A stretch of DNA of 64,000 bases from Cypionkella sp. Its GTDB lineage: Bacteria > Pseudomonadota > Alphaproteobacteria > Rhodobacterales > Rhodobacteraceae. The position numbers were made by a program, and so were the translations under genes. Location: the NCBI GenBank assembly GCA_023255415.1, contig JALRIN010000001.1, positions 62,001 through 126,000 on the forward strand, written 5' to 3'. The notes under the pieces were generated by a model. The model saw only the letters and a program-made list of their open reading frames with translations, had not been told where the DNA came from and ran no database searches. This document shows, one piece after another, positions 44,144-52,990 of the stretch (positions are counted from its first letter, which is position 1; every line of letters begins with the position of its first letter).

Positions 44144-45526
44144 TCAGACCAAGCGGCCCCAAAGGTCGTATTCGCCGGCCTCTTCCACGGTGACCGCGAC
44201 GATCTCGCCGGGTTTTAGGGCTTCAAAGCCTTCGTCGATAAACAGGTTGCCGTCGATTTCGGGCGCATCGGCCATGGTGCGGCAGGTGGCGCCATCGGCG
44301 TCGACCTCGTCCACGATCACCTGAAGCACCTTGCCAAGTTTTGCGGCCAGCTTTGCCTCGGATATCGCCTGGGCCTTTTCCATAAAGCGGTCCCAGCGCT
44401 CTTGCTTGATTTCGGGGGCAACATGATCGGGCAGCGCGTTTGACCGCGCGCCTGCGACGTTTTCATATTGAAAACAGCCCACCCGGTCCAGTTGTGCTTC
44501 GTCCATCCAATCCAGCAAGGTCTGAAACTCGGCCTCGGTCTCGCCCGGATAGCCGACGATAAAGGTCGAGCGCAGGGTGATTTCAGGGCAGATCGCGCGC
44601 CAGGCCGCGATTTCATCCAGCGTTTTGGCGGCAGCGGCAGGGCGGGCCATGCGTTTGAGAACCTGCGGGTCGGCATGCTGAAACGGGATGTCGAGGTAAG
44701 GCAGGATCAGCCCCTCGGCCATCAGCGGAATAAGGTCGCGCACATGCGGATAGGGGTAGACGTAATGCAGCCGCACCCAAGCGCCCAGCGATCCCAGATC
44801 GCGCGCAAGATCCGTGATATGGGCGCGGTGGCCGCGATCGGTGGCATGTTTCAGATCAAGCCCATAGGCCGAGGTGTCTTGCGAAATCACCAGCAATTCG
44901 CGCACGCCCGATTGCACCAGCTTTTCCGCCTCGCGCAGCACGGCATGGGCGGGGCGGCTTTGCAACAGGCCGCGCATATCGGGGATGATGCAGAATTTGC
45001 ACTTGTGATTGCAGCCCTCTGAAATCTTCAGATAGCTGTAGTGGCGCGGGGTGAGCGACACCGCACTTGCGGGCAAAAGGTCGATAAAGGGGTCGGGCTT
45101 GGCGGGCACGGCGCTGTGCACCGCGTCCAGAACCGCCTCGTATTGATGCGGGCCGGTCACCGCCAAAACCTTGGGATGCGCGCCGGTGATATAGTCGGGT
45201 TCCGCACCCAAACAGCCGGTGACGATGACGCGGCCATTTTCGGCCAGCGCCTCGCCAATCGCTTCAAGGCTTTCGGCCTTGGCAGAATCGAGAAAGCCGC
45301 AGGTGTTGACGATCACCGCATCGGCGCCCTTGTAATCGGGGCTGATGGCATAGCCTTCGGCGCGCAGCCGCGTCAGGATGCGTTCGCTGTCCACCAGCGC
45401 CTTTGGGCAGCCAAGGCTGACCATGCCAATGGTCGGCTGGCCCTTGCGCGGGGTGTCGCGCAGGGTCAGTTTAGGGGCGAGATCGGGGCGAAGGCCAAGG
45501 TTTGGCAGCGGAGGATTTTGCGACAT
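44144..45526 (-). CDS. rimO: Ribosomal protein S12 methylthiotransferase
   Basis: Radical-SAM enzyme adding a methylthio group to the conserved Asp of ribosomal protein S12. Two iron-sulfur clusters are visible: the N-terminal MTTase cysteines 40, 76 and 105, and the radical-SAM triad 172, 176, 179 (CNHKCKFC). A C-terminal TRAM domain ends the 460-aa chain. The SLGCPKALVDSE motif marks RimO rather than MiaB. The start at 45526 (MSQNPPLP) is preferred to ATG 45550; neither has a strong ribosome site. Confidence 0.95.
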   Translation of the reverse strand: MSQNPPLPNLGLRPDLAPKLTLRDTPRKGQPTIGMVSLGCPKALVDSERILTRLRAEGYAISPDYKGADAVIVNTCGFLDSAKAESLEAIGEALAENGRVIVTGCLGAEPDYITGAHPKVLAVTGPHQYEAVLDAVHSAVPAKPDPFIDLLPASAVSLTPRHYSYLKISEGCNHKCKFCIIPDMRGLLQSRPAHAVLREAEKLVQSGVRELLVISQDTSAYGLDLKHATDRGHRAHITDLARDLGSLGAWVRLHYVYPYPHVRDLIPLMAEGLILPYLDIPFQHADPQVLKRMARPAAAAKTLDEIAAWRAICPEITLRSTFIVGYPGETEAEFQTLLDWMDEAQLDRVGCFQYENVAGARSNALPDHVAPEIKQERWDRFMEKAQAISEAKLAAKLGKVLQVIVDEVDADGATCRTMADAPEIDGNLFIDEGFEALKPGEIVAVTVEEAGEYDLWGRLV

Positions 45527-45702
45527 GCCGCCGCATATATCGCGAAACATAGAAGCGCGATAGGGGGGCTTTCGCGGTGGTTTGCCTTTGCGGTTGGGGC
45601 GTCGCTGGCCCAAGCCACGGGCGAAGGCCTGCCGATGGCCTGGCGGCTGCTTGCGTTCTGGGGCGCAGAGATTAGGCTGGTCGCAAAAGTGTGAGGGTTG
45701 AT

Positions 45703-47703
45703 ATGCGTTGGTTGGTTCGGAGTGTTTTTGCGCTGATTTTATTGGTGGTTTTGGCGGTGGGGGCGCTGTTTGCGATCCCGACCGAGAAAATCGCCGGCGT
45801 GGCGGTATCGCAGTTTAACGCGCTGACCGGGCGCGAGCTGGTGATTTCGGGCGCGGTGCGGCCTTCGTTTTATCCAACCTTGGGCGTGCAGACCGGGCCG
45901 ATTTCGGTGTCGAATGCCGATTGGTCAAGCGAAGGGCCGATGCTGTCGGCGCAGGGCTTGTCGATCGGGCTGGATCTGCAGGCCCTGATCGCGGGTGAGG
46001 TCAAGATCACCACCCTGCAGGCGATTGACCCCAAGATTGTGCTGGAGCGTTCGGCCAAGGGGCAGGAAAACTGGGTGTTTGGCGCGCCTGCCTCGGGCGG
46101 GTCGGGCGGCACGATCTCGACCCAGACGCCGGGGGTGGGCAGCAGTTATAGCCTTGATCAAGCGATGATTTCGGGCGGCGAGGTGACCTTTATCGACCAT
46201 GCTGCAGGCAGCAAGATCGTGCTGTCGCAGATTAAGGCTGCGGCGGCCGTTCCCAGCTATACCGGGCCTGCCAGCTTTGAAATTGCAGCCCAGATGAATG
46301 GCCAAAGTTTTCAGGCCAAGGGCCGTGTCGATGGGTTTCAGGATTTTCTGGACGGCAAGGTTGGCGGCGCGGTGCTGGATCTGAGCGCAGGAGCCGCGCA
46401 GATCGGCTTTCAGGGCCGCGCGGGCTGGGCGGGGCCGGTGGCCGAGGGCAATCTGCAAGCCGATCTGGCCGATCTGCGCGCGATTTCGGCGCTGGCGGGC
46501 CTTGCCGCTCCGCAGATGCCCGCAGGTCTTGGCCAGCGCGAGGTGCAGCTTGCAGGGGCGGTGACGCTGACGCAGGCTGGCAGCGCCCATTTGCGGGGCG
46601 GCTCTGTGGTGCTGGACGGGACAAAGCTGTCGGTTGATGCCGATTACACCCCGGGCATGCGGGCGAAAATCTCGGCCAAAGTGGTGGCGGGCGCGCTGAA
46701 TTTGGCCAGCGTCTCGGGGGGTGCTGGCGGTGGAGCGGGCGGCGGCGCACAGGCGCAAGGCTGGCCGCAAGACCGCATTGATCTGTCGGCCCTCTCTGTG
46801 CTGGATGCTGATATTTCGCTGTCAGCCCAAGGGCTTGATCTAGGCATGGTCAAGCTGGGGGCGGTGCAGGCGGTGGTGCGGCTGGACAATGCGCGGCTGG
46901 TGATGGATGTCGCAGAGGCTGCAGGTTACGGCGGCACAATCGCGGGCAATCTGGTGGTAAACGGGCGCAAGGGGGTTTCGGTTGCAGGCGATCTTGCGTT
47001 TCGCGGCATGGATCTGCAGGCGCTGTTGCGCGACTTTGGCGGCTATGAGCGGCTTGTCGGCACGGGCGATCTGAAGCTGAAATTCCTCAGTTCTGGCAAT
47101 TCGGTCGATGCGATCATGCATAAGATGTCGGGATCGGGCGCGCTGTCGCTGACGCGGGGGCAGGTCTTGGGGCTGGATATTGGCGGCATGTTGCGCCGGC
47201 TGGACACATCCTATGTGGGGGCAGGGCAAAAGACGGTGTTTGACGCGCTGACCGCCAGCTTTGCGATCAAAGACGGGGTGCTGCGCAATGACGATCTGCT
47301 GCTGGCGTCGTCGGATCTGACGGCGCGGGGGGTGGGCGAGGTTGATCTGGGCGCGCGCAGCCAAAGCTACCGCATCAAGGCCACGGCTTTGGCGGGCGCG
47401 GATGGCAGCGGCGGGCTGACCGCGCCTTTGCTGATCAGCGGCACTTGGGCAAATCCAAAATTTGCGCTGGATTTACAAGCGATTGCCGATGAAAAGCTGG
47501 CCGAGCAAAAGGCCAAGCTACAGGCCCAGCTTGAGGCCAAAAAGGCCGAACTTGAGGCCAGGGCGCGGGCCGAGGTGGCCAAAAAGCTGGGCGTCACCCA
47601 AGCCGAGGGCGAAAGCCTGCAAGAGGCCGCCAAGCGCGCCGCCGAGCAGGCCTTGCAGGATCAGGCGACCAAGGCGCTGGGCAAGCTGTTGGGGGGCAAT
47701 TAG
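45703..47703 (+). CDS. AsmA family envelope protein
   Basis: A 666-aa protein anchored by one N-terminal transmembrane helix (about 5-25), with a long periplasmic AsmA domain: the N-terminal RELVISGAVRPSFYPTLGVQTG and the C-terminal part with YERLVGTGDLKLKFLSSGNS. The end (about 590-655) is a charged coiled coil rich in Ala, Lys and Glu. AsmA-like proteins are bridge-like lipid carriers between membranes. GAGGG lies just before the ATG at 45703; a GTG 12 nt upstream would contain the ribosome site. Confidence 0.9.
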   Translation: MRWLVRSVFALILLVVLAVGALFAIPTEKIAGVAVSQFNALTGRELVISGAVRPSFYPTLGVQTGPISVSNADWSSEGPMLSAQGLSIGLDLQALIAGEVKITTLQAIDPKIVLERSAKGQENWVFGAPASGGSGGTISTQTPGVGSSYSLDQAMISGGEVTFIDHAAGSKIVLSQIKAAAAVPSYTGPASFEIAAQMNGQSFQAKGRVDGFQDFLDGKVGGAVLDLSAGAAQIGFQGRAGWAGPVAEGNLQADLADLRAISALAGLAAPQMPAGLGQREVQLAGAVTLTQAGSAHLRGGSVVLDGTKLSVDADYTPGMRAKISAKVVAGALNLASVSGGAGGGAGGGAQAQGWPQDRIDLSALSVLDADISLSAQGLDLGMVKLGAVQAVVRLDNARLVMDVAEAAGYGGTIAGNLVVNGRKGVSVAGDLAFRGMDLQALLRDFGGYERLVGTGDLKLKFLSSGNSVDAIMHKMSGSGALSLTRGQVLGLDIGGMLRRLDTSYVGAGQKTVFDALTASFAIKDGVLRNDDLLLASSDLTARGVGEVDLGARSQSYRIKATALAGADGSGGLTAPLLISGTWANPKFALDLQAIADEKLAEQKAKLQAQLEAKKAELEARARAEVAKKLGVTQAEGESLQEAAKRAAEQALQDQATKALGKLLGGN

Positions 47704-47719
47704 CCCCCCGCCTGCGGCT

Positions 47720-47971
47720 CTAGCGGTTGGTGCAGCCCGGAAGGGTAAGTTCGTTGCAGAAATAACCGACCCCGGCGCCATGCGCGGCTCTGGTGACCGG
47801 GCTGCCGCCTGTGGCCCCCGAAATCACCGCGCCGCCCACCGCCCCTGCGGCAGCGCGCTGGGTGTTGTTTTCAAGGCAGCCCGTTAGGGCGACGGCAAGC
47901 GGGCTAAGCAGAAGACTGTGTTTTGCAGATATGGCACGCGCCTTTGATTTTACCCTCGGGGGCTTTGGCAT
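47720..47971 (-). CDS. Small glycine-zipper lipoprotein
   Basis: An 83-aa putative lipoprotein with a signal peptide ending in lipobox LTGC, then GAVGGAVISGATGG, a glycine-zipper stretch like those in small outer-membrane lipoproteins, and a Cys-containing C-terminus (YFCNELTLPGC). ATG at 47971 is the nearest start ahead of a basic N-region (PKPPRVKSKAR); another lies at 47992. There is no convincing ribosome site, so expression is uncertain. Function unknown. Confidence 0.55.
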   Translation of the reverse strand: MPKPPRVKSKARAISAKHSLLLSPLAVALTGCLENNTQRAAAGAVGGAVISGATGGSPVTRAAHGAGVGYFCNELTLPGCTNR

Positions 47972-48069
47972 TGGGGCATAGGCACAGGGCATGGCGCAAA
48001 TGACAGGGGCTGCACTGCTTTGGATCAAGCTTGGATGCGCAAATCTTGGGCCCGTGTCGCGCCACAATG

Positions 48070-48101
48070 CAAAAGGCGCGCCGTCAGCGGCGCGCCTTTT
48101 G
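48070..48101 (-). terminator. Intrinsic terminator of gcrA
   Basis: A 13-bp perfect stem (CAAAAGGCGCGCC with GGCGCGCCTTTTG) over a 6-nt loop lies 26 nt past the gcrA stop. On the minus strand the stem ends in TTTT. The symmetric A and T flanks could also stop transcription from the other side. Confidence 0.75.
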
Positions 48102-48126
48102 CGGTCAGCTTGTGGCGTTGCCCTGC

Positions 48127-48756
48127 CTAGCGGCGGCGGTCGCGGCGCGCACTCATCGGCTGGAAGGCCACGCCGACATGGGCGTCGCAATAGGGCTTGC
48201 CCGGTTGCGAGGGCAGGCCGCAGAACCAGAAATCTTCTGTGGCAGGATCGCCGATCGGCCATTTGCAGGTGCGTTCGGTCAGCTCCATCAACGACAGCTT
48301 TTTGGCATGCTTTTCGACTTCGCGCACCGAAGCCAGCGCCTCGGGCGAGATTTCATTGGCCGAAGGCTGCGGTGGCAGCGGTTGGCCCGCAGGGATGATC
48401 GCCTTGCGCATCGGAATGGGCAGCACCACGGCGCTAGAGGCTGCGGGAGCCGCGGCGGGCGCAGGCGCAGGCGTGGGGCGTTCGGCCGCCACAGGACGTT
48501 CGACCGGGGTCGGACGCGGCGCGGGCTCTGCGCGTGTGGCAGGTTCTGCGCGCGGGGCTGGGGCGGCTGCGGCCACCGGGGCGGCTTCGGCTGCATCTTC
48601 GCCGGCGGCGACGCGGTTGGACAGGCCCAGTCTATGCACTTTGCCGATCACCGCATTGCGGGTGACCCCGCCCAATTCCTTGGCGATCTGGCTGGCAGAC
48701 TGGCCCTCGGCCCACATTTTCTTGAGCGTTTCGACACGCTCGTCGGTCCAGGACAT
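48127..48756 (-). CDS. gcrA: GcrA cell-cycle regulator
   Basis: Alphaproteobacterial regulator that binds sigma-70 RNA polymerase and CcrM-methylated GANTC promoters. The 209-aa protein has the N-terminal helix-turn-helix WTDERVETLKKMWAEGQSAS and TRNAVIGKVHRLGL, a long Pro/Ala-rich linker (about 55-115) and a C-terminal Cys-containing domain (CKWPIGDP, FCGLPSQPGKPYCDAH) that contacts sigma. The start at 48756 (MSWTDER) is the family start; eight upstream codons are read-through. It ends at a strong terminator. Confidence 0.95.
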   Translation of the reverse strand: MSWTDERVETLKKMWAEGQSASQIAKELGGVTRNAVIGKVHRLGLSNRVAAGEDAAEAAPVAAAAPAPRAEPATRAEPAPRPTPVERPVAAERPTPAPAPAAAPAASSAVVLPIPMRKAIIPAGQPLPPQPSANEISPEALASVREVEKHAKKLSLMELTERTCKWPIGDPATEDFWFCGLPSQPGKPYCDAHVGVAFQPMSARRDRRR

Positions 48757-48982
48757 GGCGAACTCCGGTTGAGGGGCCAAGCATTGGCCTTTGACCCCTA
48801 TTCTATTCGGGATGGCGTGGGATACAAGCGCGACGCAATAAGATCAAGCGGCCGTCTTGATTCGCGCGGCGGTTATGGGCTGAAAGTGCAGCATTGACAG
48901 CCCTTCCTTGCCCCCAGATAGGGGGAGGGAGGCCGGATCGCAAGGGCAGGCGGCGGGGTCGCCAAGAAAAGGATGATGTGGG

Positions 48983-49294
48983 ATGCATGACTTTCGCGAA
49001 CAGCGGGCGGATACTTTCGAGACCTTTGCCAAGGTTGGGCGCGGGGTAAAGCTGCCGAAAACCTCGGTGGTGGTGTTTGAATTCATCGCCGAAGAAGTGG
49101 AAACCAATTGGGCGGCGGCCGAAAAGGCGCTGCGGGCCAAGGGGTTTCGCACCAGCCATGCTGGCGATGTCTTGGAAGCGCGGATCGGGCCGATTGCGAT
49201 TGAGGCCGAGACGGTCTGGCAATGGGAGCGGCTGGCCACAGAATGCGTGCTGCCGTTTGAGTTTTATCCCGATGGCTGGGAATTGGCGGATTAA
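48983..49294 (+). CDS. rraB: RraB family ribonuclease E regulator-like protein
   Basis: A 103-aa acidic protein with the RraB/DUF695-type core: VVVFEFIAEEVETNWAAAEKALRAKGFRT and an acidic C-terminus around YPDGWELAD. RraB in E. coli inhibits RNase E by binding its scaffold; whether this shorter homologue does so is unknown. It is a single gene with a weak ribosome site (GATGATGTGGG), convergent with guaD across a 160-bp gap holding a repeat element. Confidence 0.7.
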   Translation: MHDFREQRADTFETFAKVGRGVKLPKTSVVVFEFIAEEVETNWAAAEKALRAKGFRTSHAGDVLEARIGPIAIEAETVWQWERLATECVLPFEFYPDGWELAD

Positions 49295-49345
49295 ACCTTG
49301 CGGCTGATTTTCTGGGCTTGGATGCCCCGGGGGGGGGGCGGTGGA

Positions 49346-49379
49346 GCCTCCGGCGGGGATATTTGGGCCAAGATGAAAG
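49346..49379 (+). repeat. Single-arm copy of the dispersed intergenic repeat
   Basis: 34 bp matching the right arm of the palindrome at 36337-36370 with two substitutions (TTTGGGCC in place of TTTAGACC). It lies in the convergent gap between rraB and guaD, next to a run of ten G (49329-49338). No opposing arm is present. Confidence 0.8.
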
Positions 49380-49454
49380 CGGCAGGAGAGGCGCCTGTTT
49401 GGCCGCGCCGCGGGCACACCCGCAGCGAGGGGCTCGATGCCCCGAGGGGCGGGG

Positions 49455-50732
49455 CTATGGGCTGGGTTTGCCGCCGATCCATGTGGCGCGGATGGCGCGG
49501 TCGTCGCCGAGCATGATGGTGGGAAACAGCGCTTGCCAGATGTCTTCGGCGCGTGCGCTGGCCTGGGCAATGGCCGGGGTTGAGGCGAGATCGAGGATGG
49601 TAAGGTCGGCCTCCATGCCTTTGGCGATATTGCCGATCTGATCTTGGGCATGCAGCGCGCGTGCCGAGCCTGCGGTGGCAAGCCACCACAGTTCGGCCGG
49701 ATGCAGGGCTTTGCCGCGCAGCTGAGCCACCTCGTAAGCTGCAGCCATGGTGCGCAGCATCGAGAACGAAGAGCCGCCGCCGGTGTCGGTGGCAAGGCCG
49801 ACGCGGATGTCTTGCGCGAGGGTGCTATCAAACAGGCCCGAGCCGATGAAGGTGTTTGAGGTCGGGCAATGCACCAGGCTTGCATCCACCGCGCGCAGGC
49901 GGTGTTTTTCGCGCTCTGTCAGGTGGATGGCATGGCCATAGACCCCGCGCGGGCCCAGAAGGCCATAGGCCTCGTAGGTGTCGAGGTAGTCGCGCGCTGC
50001 GGGATAAAGATCGCGCACCCAAGCGATTTCGTCGATCTGTTCGCTGAGATGGGTTTGCATCAGGCAATCGGGATATTCGGCCCAAAGCGCGCCAAGGGCT
50101 GCCAATTGATCGGGGCTGGAGGTTGGCGAAAACCGCGGTGTGATCACATAAGACAGCCTGCCTGCGCCATGCCAGCGCTGCAGCAGCGCTTTGCTGTCGT
50201 CATAGGCCGATTGCGCGCTGTCTTGCAGGCCCGCGGGGGCGTTGCGGTCCATGCAGGTTTTGCCGGCAAAGGCGCGCAGGCCGCGGGCAGAGGCGGCGGT
50301 AAAAAACGCCTCGACGCTTTGCGGGTGGATGGTGGCATAGCTGCACATCGAGGTGGTGCCATGGGCCAGCGCCAGATCCAGATAGCGGTTTGAAATCTGC
50401 GCTGCATAGGCGGGATCGGCAAAGCGCATCTCTTCGGGGAAGGTATAGCTGTTGAGCCAATCAATCAGTCGTTTGCCCCAAGAGGCGATGATGGCGGTTT
50501 GTGGATAATGCACATGGGCGTCGATGAAGCCCGCCGAAATCAGGCATTTGCCATAATCTGTCACCCTTGCGGTGGGGTAGTTGGCGCGCAAGCGCTCTGC
50601 CGGGCCATGGGCGAGGATCTTGCCGTTTTGCACCACCACAGCGCCACGGCTTTCGTGCCGCGCGGCTTGCAGCCCTTCGCGAAAGGGGTCCGCGTCAAAC
50701 GTCAGCACTTGGCCCAGCAAAATGTCGATCAT
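49455..50732 (-). CDS. guaD: Guanine deaminase
   Basis: Amidohydrolase converting guanine to xanthine and ammonia. The 425-aa enzyme has zinc ligands His73 and His75 (FIDAHVHYPQT), QTHLSEQ, the HAIHLTE region and ATDTGGGSSFSML near residue 320-333, matching GuaD rather than other aminohydrolases. It feeds purine catabolism or salvage, complementing add. It is monocistronic as far as can be seen, with CAGGAGC preceding the ATG. Confidence 0.93.
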   Translation of the reverse strand: MIDILLGQVLTFDADPFREGLQAARHESRGAVVVQNGKILAHGPAERLRANYPTARVTDYGKCLISAGFIDAHVHYPQTAIIASWGKRLIDWLNSYTFPEEMRFADPAYAAQISNRYLDLALAHGTTSMCSYATIHPQSVEAFFTAASARGLRAFAGKTCMDRNAPAGLQDSAQSAYDDSKALLQRWHGAGRLSYVITPRFSPTSSPDQLAALGALWAEYPDCLMQTHLSEQIDEIAWVRDLYPAARDYLDTYEAYGLLGPRGVYGHAIHLTEREKHRLRAVDASLVHCPTSNTFIGSGLFDSTLAQDIRVGLATDTGGGSSFSMLRTMAAAYEVAQLRGKALHPAELWWLATAGSARALHAQDQIGNIAKGMEADLTILDLASTPAIAQASARAEDIWQALFPTIMLGDDRAIRATWIGGKPSP

Positions 50733-50893
50733 CTGATGCTCCTGTTTCCGTTTCGCCTAAGTTAAAGCGTTCTAAGCGGCGGGTAAATTTGCCATTGCCC
50801 CTGTTTGTCAGAAACAGCTTTCGTTAAGGTTGGGTCAATACGGCATCTTGAACCCGCTGATAAGGGGCGGATTGGGAGCTGCTTGGGGGTGTG

Positions 50894-52264
50894 ATGAGCG
50901 ACGAAATGGCGGTGATGGACGAAGATCGGGTGCATGCTGACCGCGTGGACGCGATTCTTCAGGCGGTGGAGGCAGGCCAGGCAGATCGGGTGACCGAGCT
51001 GATGGAGCCTTTGCATGCCGCTGATATTGCTGACATTTTAGAGCAAATTGGCGGGTCTGATCGCCGCGCCTTGTTGCAACTTTGGTCGGGTGAGATCGAT
51101 GGCGAGATCCTGTCCGAGATTGACGAGTCGATCCGTGAAGAGGTGATTGCCGCGCTGCCGCGCGAGGTGGTGGCCGAGGCCATGCGCGAATTGGATACCG
51201 ACGATGTCGTCGATATTCTTGAAGATCTGGAGCAGCCGGCACAGGAACTGATTCTGGGCGCCCTAGAATTGGCCGACCGGGTGGCGGTGCAACAGGCGCT
51301 GTCTTATCCTGACTACAGTGCTGGCCGCTTGATGCAGCGTGAAGTGGTGGTGGCGCCCGAGCATTGGAGTGTGGGCGAAACCATTGATTTTCTGCGTGAG
51401 GCCGAGAGCCTGCCCGATCAGTTCTACCATGTGATTTTGGTGGATCCGCGGATGAAGCCGGTGGGCTATGTTACCCTGGGCCGCTTGCTTTCCAGCCGTC
51501 GAGTGGTGGGGTTGCGCGAGATTTTGGAAGAGACCTTTCGCACCGTGCCTGCGACCGAGGCCGAGGAAGATGTAGCCTATCTGTTCAACCAATATCACCT
51601 GATTTCCGCCCCCGTGGTCGATGATGGCGGTCGCTTGGTGGGGGTGATCACCATTGATGACGCAATGAACGTGCTGGACGAGGAACATGAGGCTGACATG
51701 CTGCGTCTGGCTGGTGTGAACGACGAATCCAGCCTGTCGGATACGGTTTGGGAGGCCGCAAAGGGCCGGGCGGTTTGGTTGTTTGTCAACCTGCTGACGG
51801 CGATTTTGGCCTCGGGGGTGATTTCGCTGTTTGCGGCCGATATCAATAAGATGGTGGCGCTGGCGGTACTGATGCCGATTGTCGCCTCGATGGGGGGCAA
51901 TGCCGGCACCCAGTCGATGACGGTGGCGGTGCGGGCCTTGGCGACGCGGGATTTGACGGCGCAGAACGCCGGCCGCGTGGTGCGCCGCGAGGTGCTGGTG
52001 GGCGCGCTGAATGGTCTGATGTTCGGGCTGGTGCTGGCGGGGGTGGCGGGGCTGTGGTTTGGCGTGCCGATGCTGGCCTTGGTGATCGGGCTTGCGATGA
52101 TGTTCACGCTGGTGGCCGCCGCCATGGGGGGGATATTGATCCCGATGGCGCTGGAGCGGCTTGAGATTGATCCCGCCCTTGCCTCGGGGCCCTTTGTCAC
52201 CACGGTCACCGATGTGGTGGCGTTTTTCGCCTTTTTGGGGCTGGCTTCGAAGGTTTTGCTATGA
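50894..52264 (+). CDS. mgtE: Magnesium transporter MgtE
   Basis: Mg2+ channel of 456 aa. The cytosolic N-domain (30-135, acidic repeats such as ADIADILEQI and TDDVVDILEDL) and a CBS pair (about 140-260, HLISAPVVDDGGRLVGVITIDD) sense Mg2+. The C-terminal part has five transmembrane helices with MPIVASMGGNAGTQSM, the selectivity region. The first ATG at 50894 follows a GTG by one codon and is chosen with GGGGGTG as ribosome site. No Mg riboswitch is visible upstream. The 3' end overlaps the next gene (ATGA). Confidence 0.95.
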   Translation: MSDEMAVMDEDRVHADRVDAILQAVEAGQADRVTELMEPLHAADIADILEQIGGSDRRALLQLWSGEIDGEILSEIDESIREEVIAALPREVVAEAMRELDTDDVVDILEDLEQPAQELILGALELADRVAVQQALSYPDYSAGRLMQREVVVAPEHWSVGETIDFLREAESLPDQFYHVILVDPRMKPVGYVTLGRLLSSRRVVGLREILEETFRTVPATEAEEDVAYLFNQYHLISAPVVDDGGRLVGVITIDDAMNVLDEEHEADMLRLAGVNDESSLSDTVWEAAKGRAVWLFVNLLTAILASGVISLFAADINKMVALAVLMPIVASMGGNAGTQSMTVAVRALATRDLTAQNAGRVVRREVLVGALNGLMFGLVLAGVAGLWFGVPMLALVIGLAMMFTLVAAAMGGILIPMALERLEIDPALASGPFVTTVTDVVAFFAFLGLASKVLL

Positions 52265-52827
52265 GTGCGGGGGATTTGAAGATGGAGGCGCAAAAGGCTG
52301 CTGCGCGCAAACTGGCCTTTGCCGCGCGCAAACTGGCCTTTGCGGCAGGGCAGGGGCAGGCGGGGGCACTTTTGGCCGATTATCTGGCGCCTTACCGTGG
52401 TTTGGCCTTGGCCGGATATATGGCGATGCGCAGCGAGGCCGATCCGATCGAGGCGATGCGGCTGCATCAAGGTCCGGTCTGCGTGCCGGTGATTGTGGGC
52501 GCGGGTCAGGCCCTGCGGTTTCGGCAATGGACGCCGGGCTGTGAGATGGTGATGGGCGAATTTGGCGCGCAGATCCCCGCCGAAGGGGCCTGGATTGAGC
52601 CTGAGGTTTTGATCGTGCCCTTGGTTGGATTTGACGCGCGCGGCTACCGTCTGGGCTATGGCGGCGGTTTTTATGACCGCAGCCTTGCTGGCTTGCGGGC
52701 GCGGCGCGGGGCTGTGGCGGTGGGCTTTGGCTTTGCGGCGCAGGAATTGGCTGAAGTGCCAATTGATGACTATGACCAGCGCTTGGATGCGATGGTGACG
52801 GAGCTGGGGGTTTTGCGGTTTGGGTGA
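52261..52827 (+). CDS. 5-formyltetrahydrofolate cyclo-ligase
   Basis: ATP-dependent conversion of 5-formyl-THF to 5,10-methenyl-THF. The 188-aa protein ends with the family's VPLVGFDARGYRLGYGGGFYDR catalytic stretch. The N-terminus carries the unusual tandem ARKLAFA-ARKLAFA, a 21-bp in-frame direct repeat (52303-52344) that lengthens the first helix by two turns. The ATG overlaps the mgtE stop, so expression is coupled to Mg transport, although the two functions are unrelated. It links to gcvTHP/glyA one-carbon metabolism. Confidence 0.93.
   Translation: MSAGDLKMEAQKAAARKLAFAARKLAFAAGQGQAGALLADYLAPYRGLALAGYMAMRSEADPIEAMRLHQGPVCVPVIVGAGQALRFRQWTPGCEMVMGEFGAQIPAEGAWIEPEVLIVPLVGFDARGYRLGYGGGFYDRSLAGLRARRGAVAVGFGFAAQELAEVPIDDYDQRLDAMVTELGVLRFG
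52303..52344 (+). repeat. In-frame 21-bp tandem duplication in the cyclo-ligase gene
   Basis: 52303-52323 and 52324-52344 are identical except for the last base (GCC versus GCG). Each encodes ARKLAFA. The near identity points to a recent duplication that preserves frame. Confidence 0.9.
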
Positions 52828-52930
52828 AGGCTGCTGCTAAAAGCCGGGGCCTTGCTGCAGGAAAGACAAGCGGGGCTCTGCCGTTGTTGAGAGGTTGGGG
52901 GGCTCTGCCCCCGGGGCGCTTTGCGCCCCT

Positions 52931-52960
52931 CCCCCGGGATATTTTTAGACAGATGAAAAG
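52931..52960 (+). repeat. Degenerate copy of the dispersed intergenic repeat
   Basis: CCCCCGGGATATTTTTAGAC followed by AGATGAAAAG resembles the arm at 36337-36370 with substitutions and small indels. Like the 49346 copy it lies in a convergent gap, between the cyclo-ligase gene and the AAA+ ATPase gene. Confidence 0.5.
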
Positions 52961-52990
52961 GCGGCGTGGGGGCCCTGCGGGTGGGGCGGG

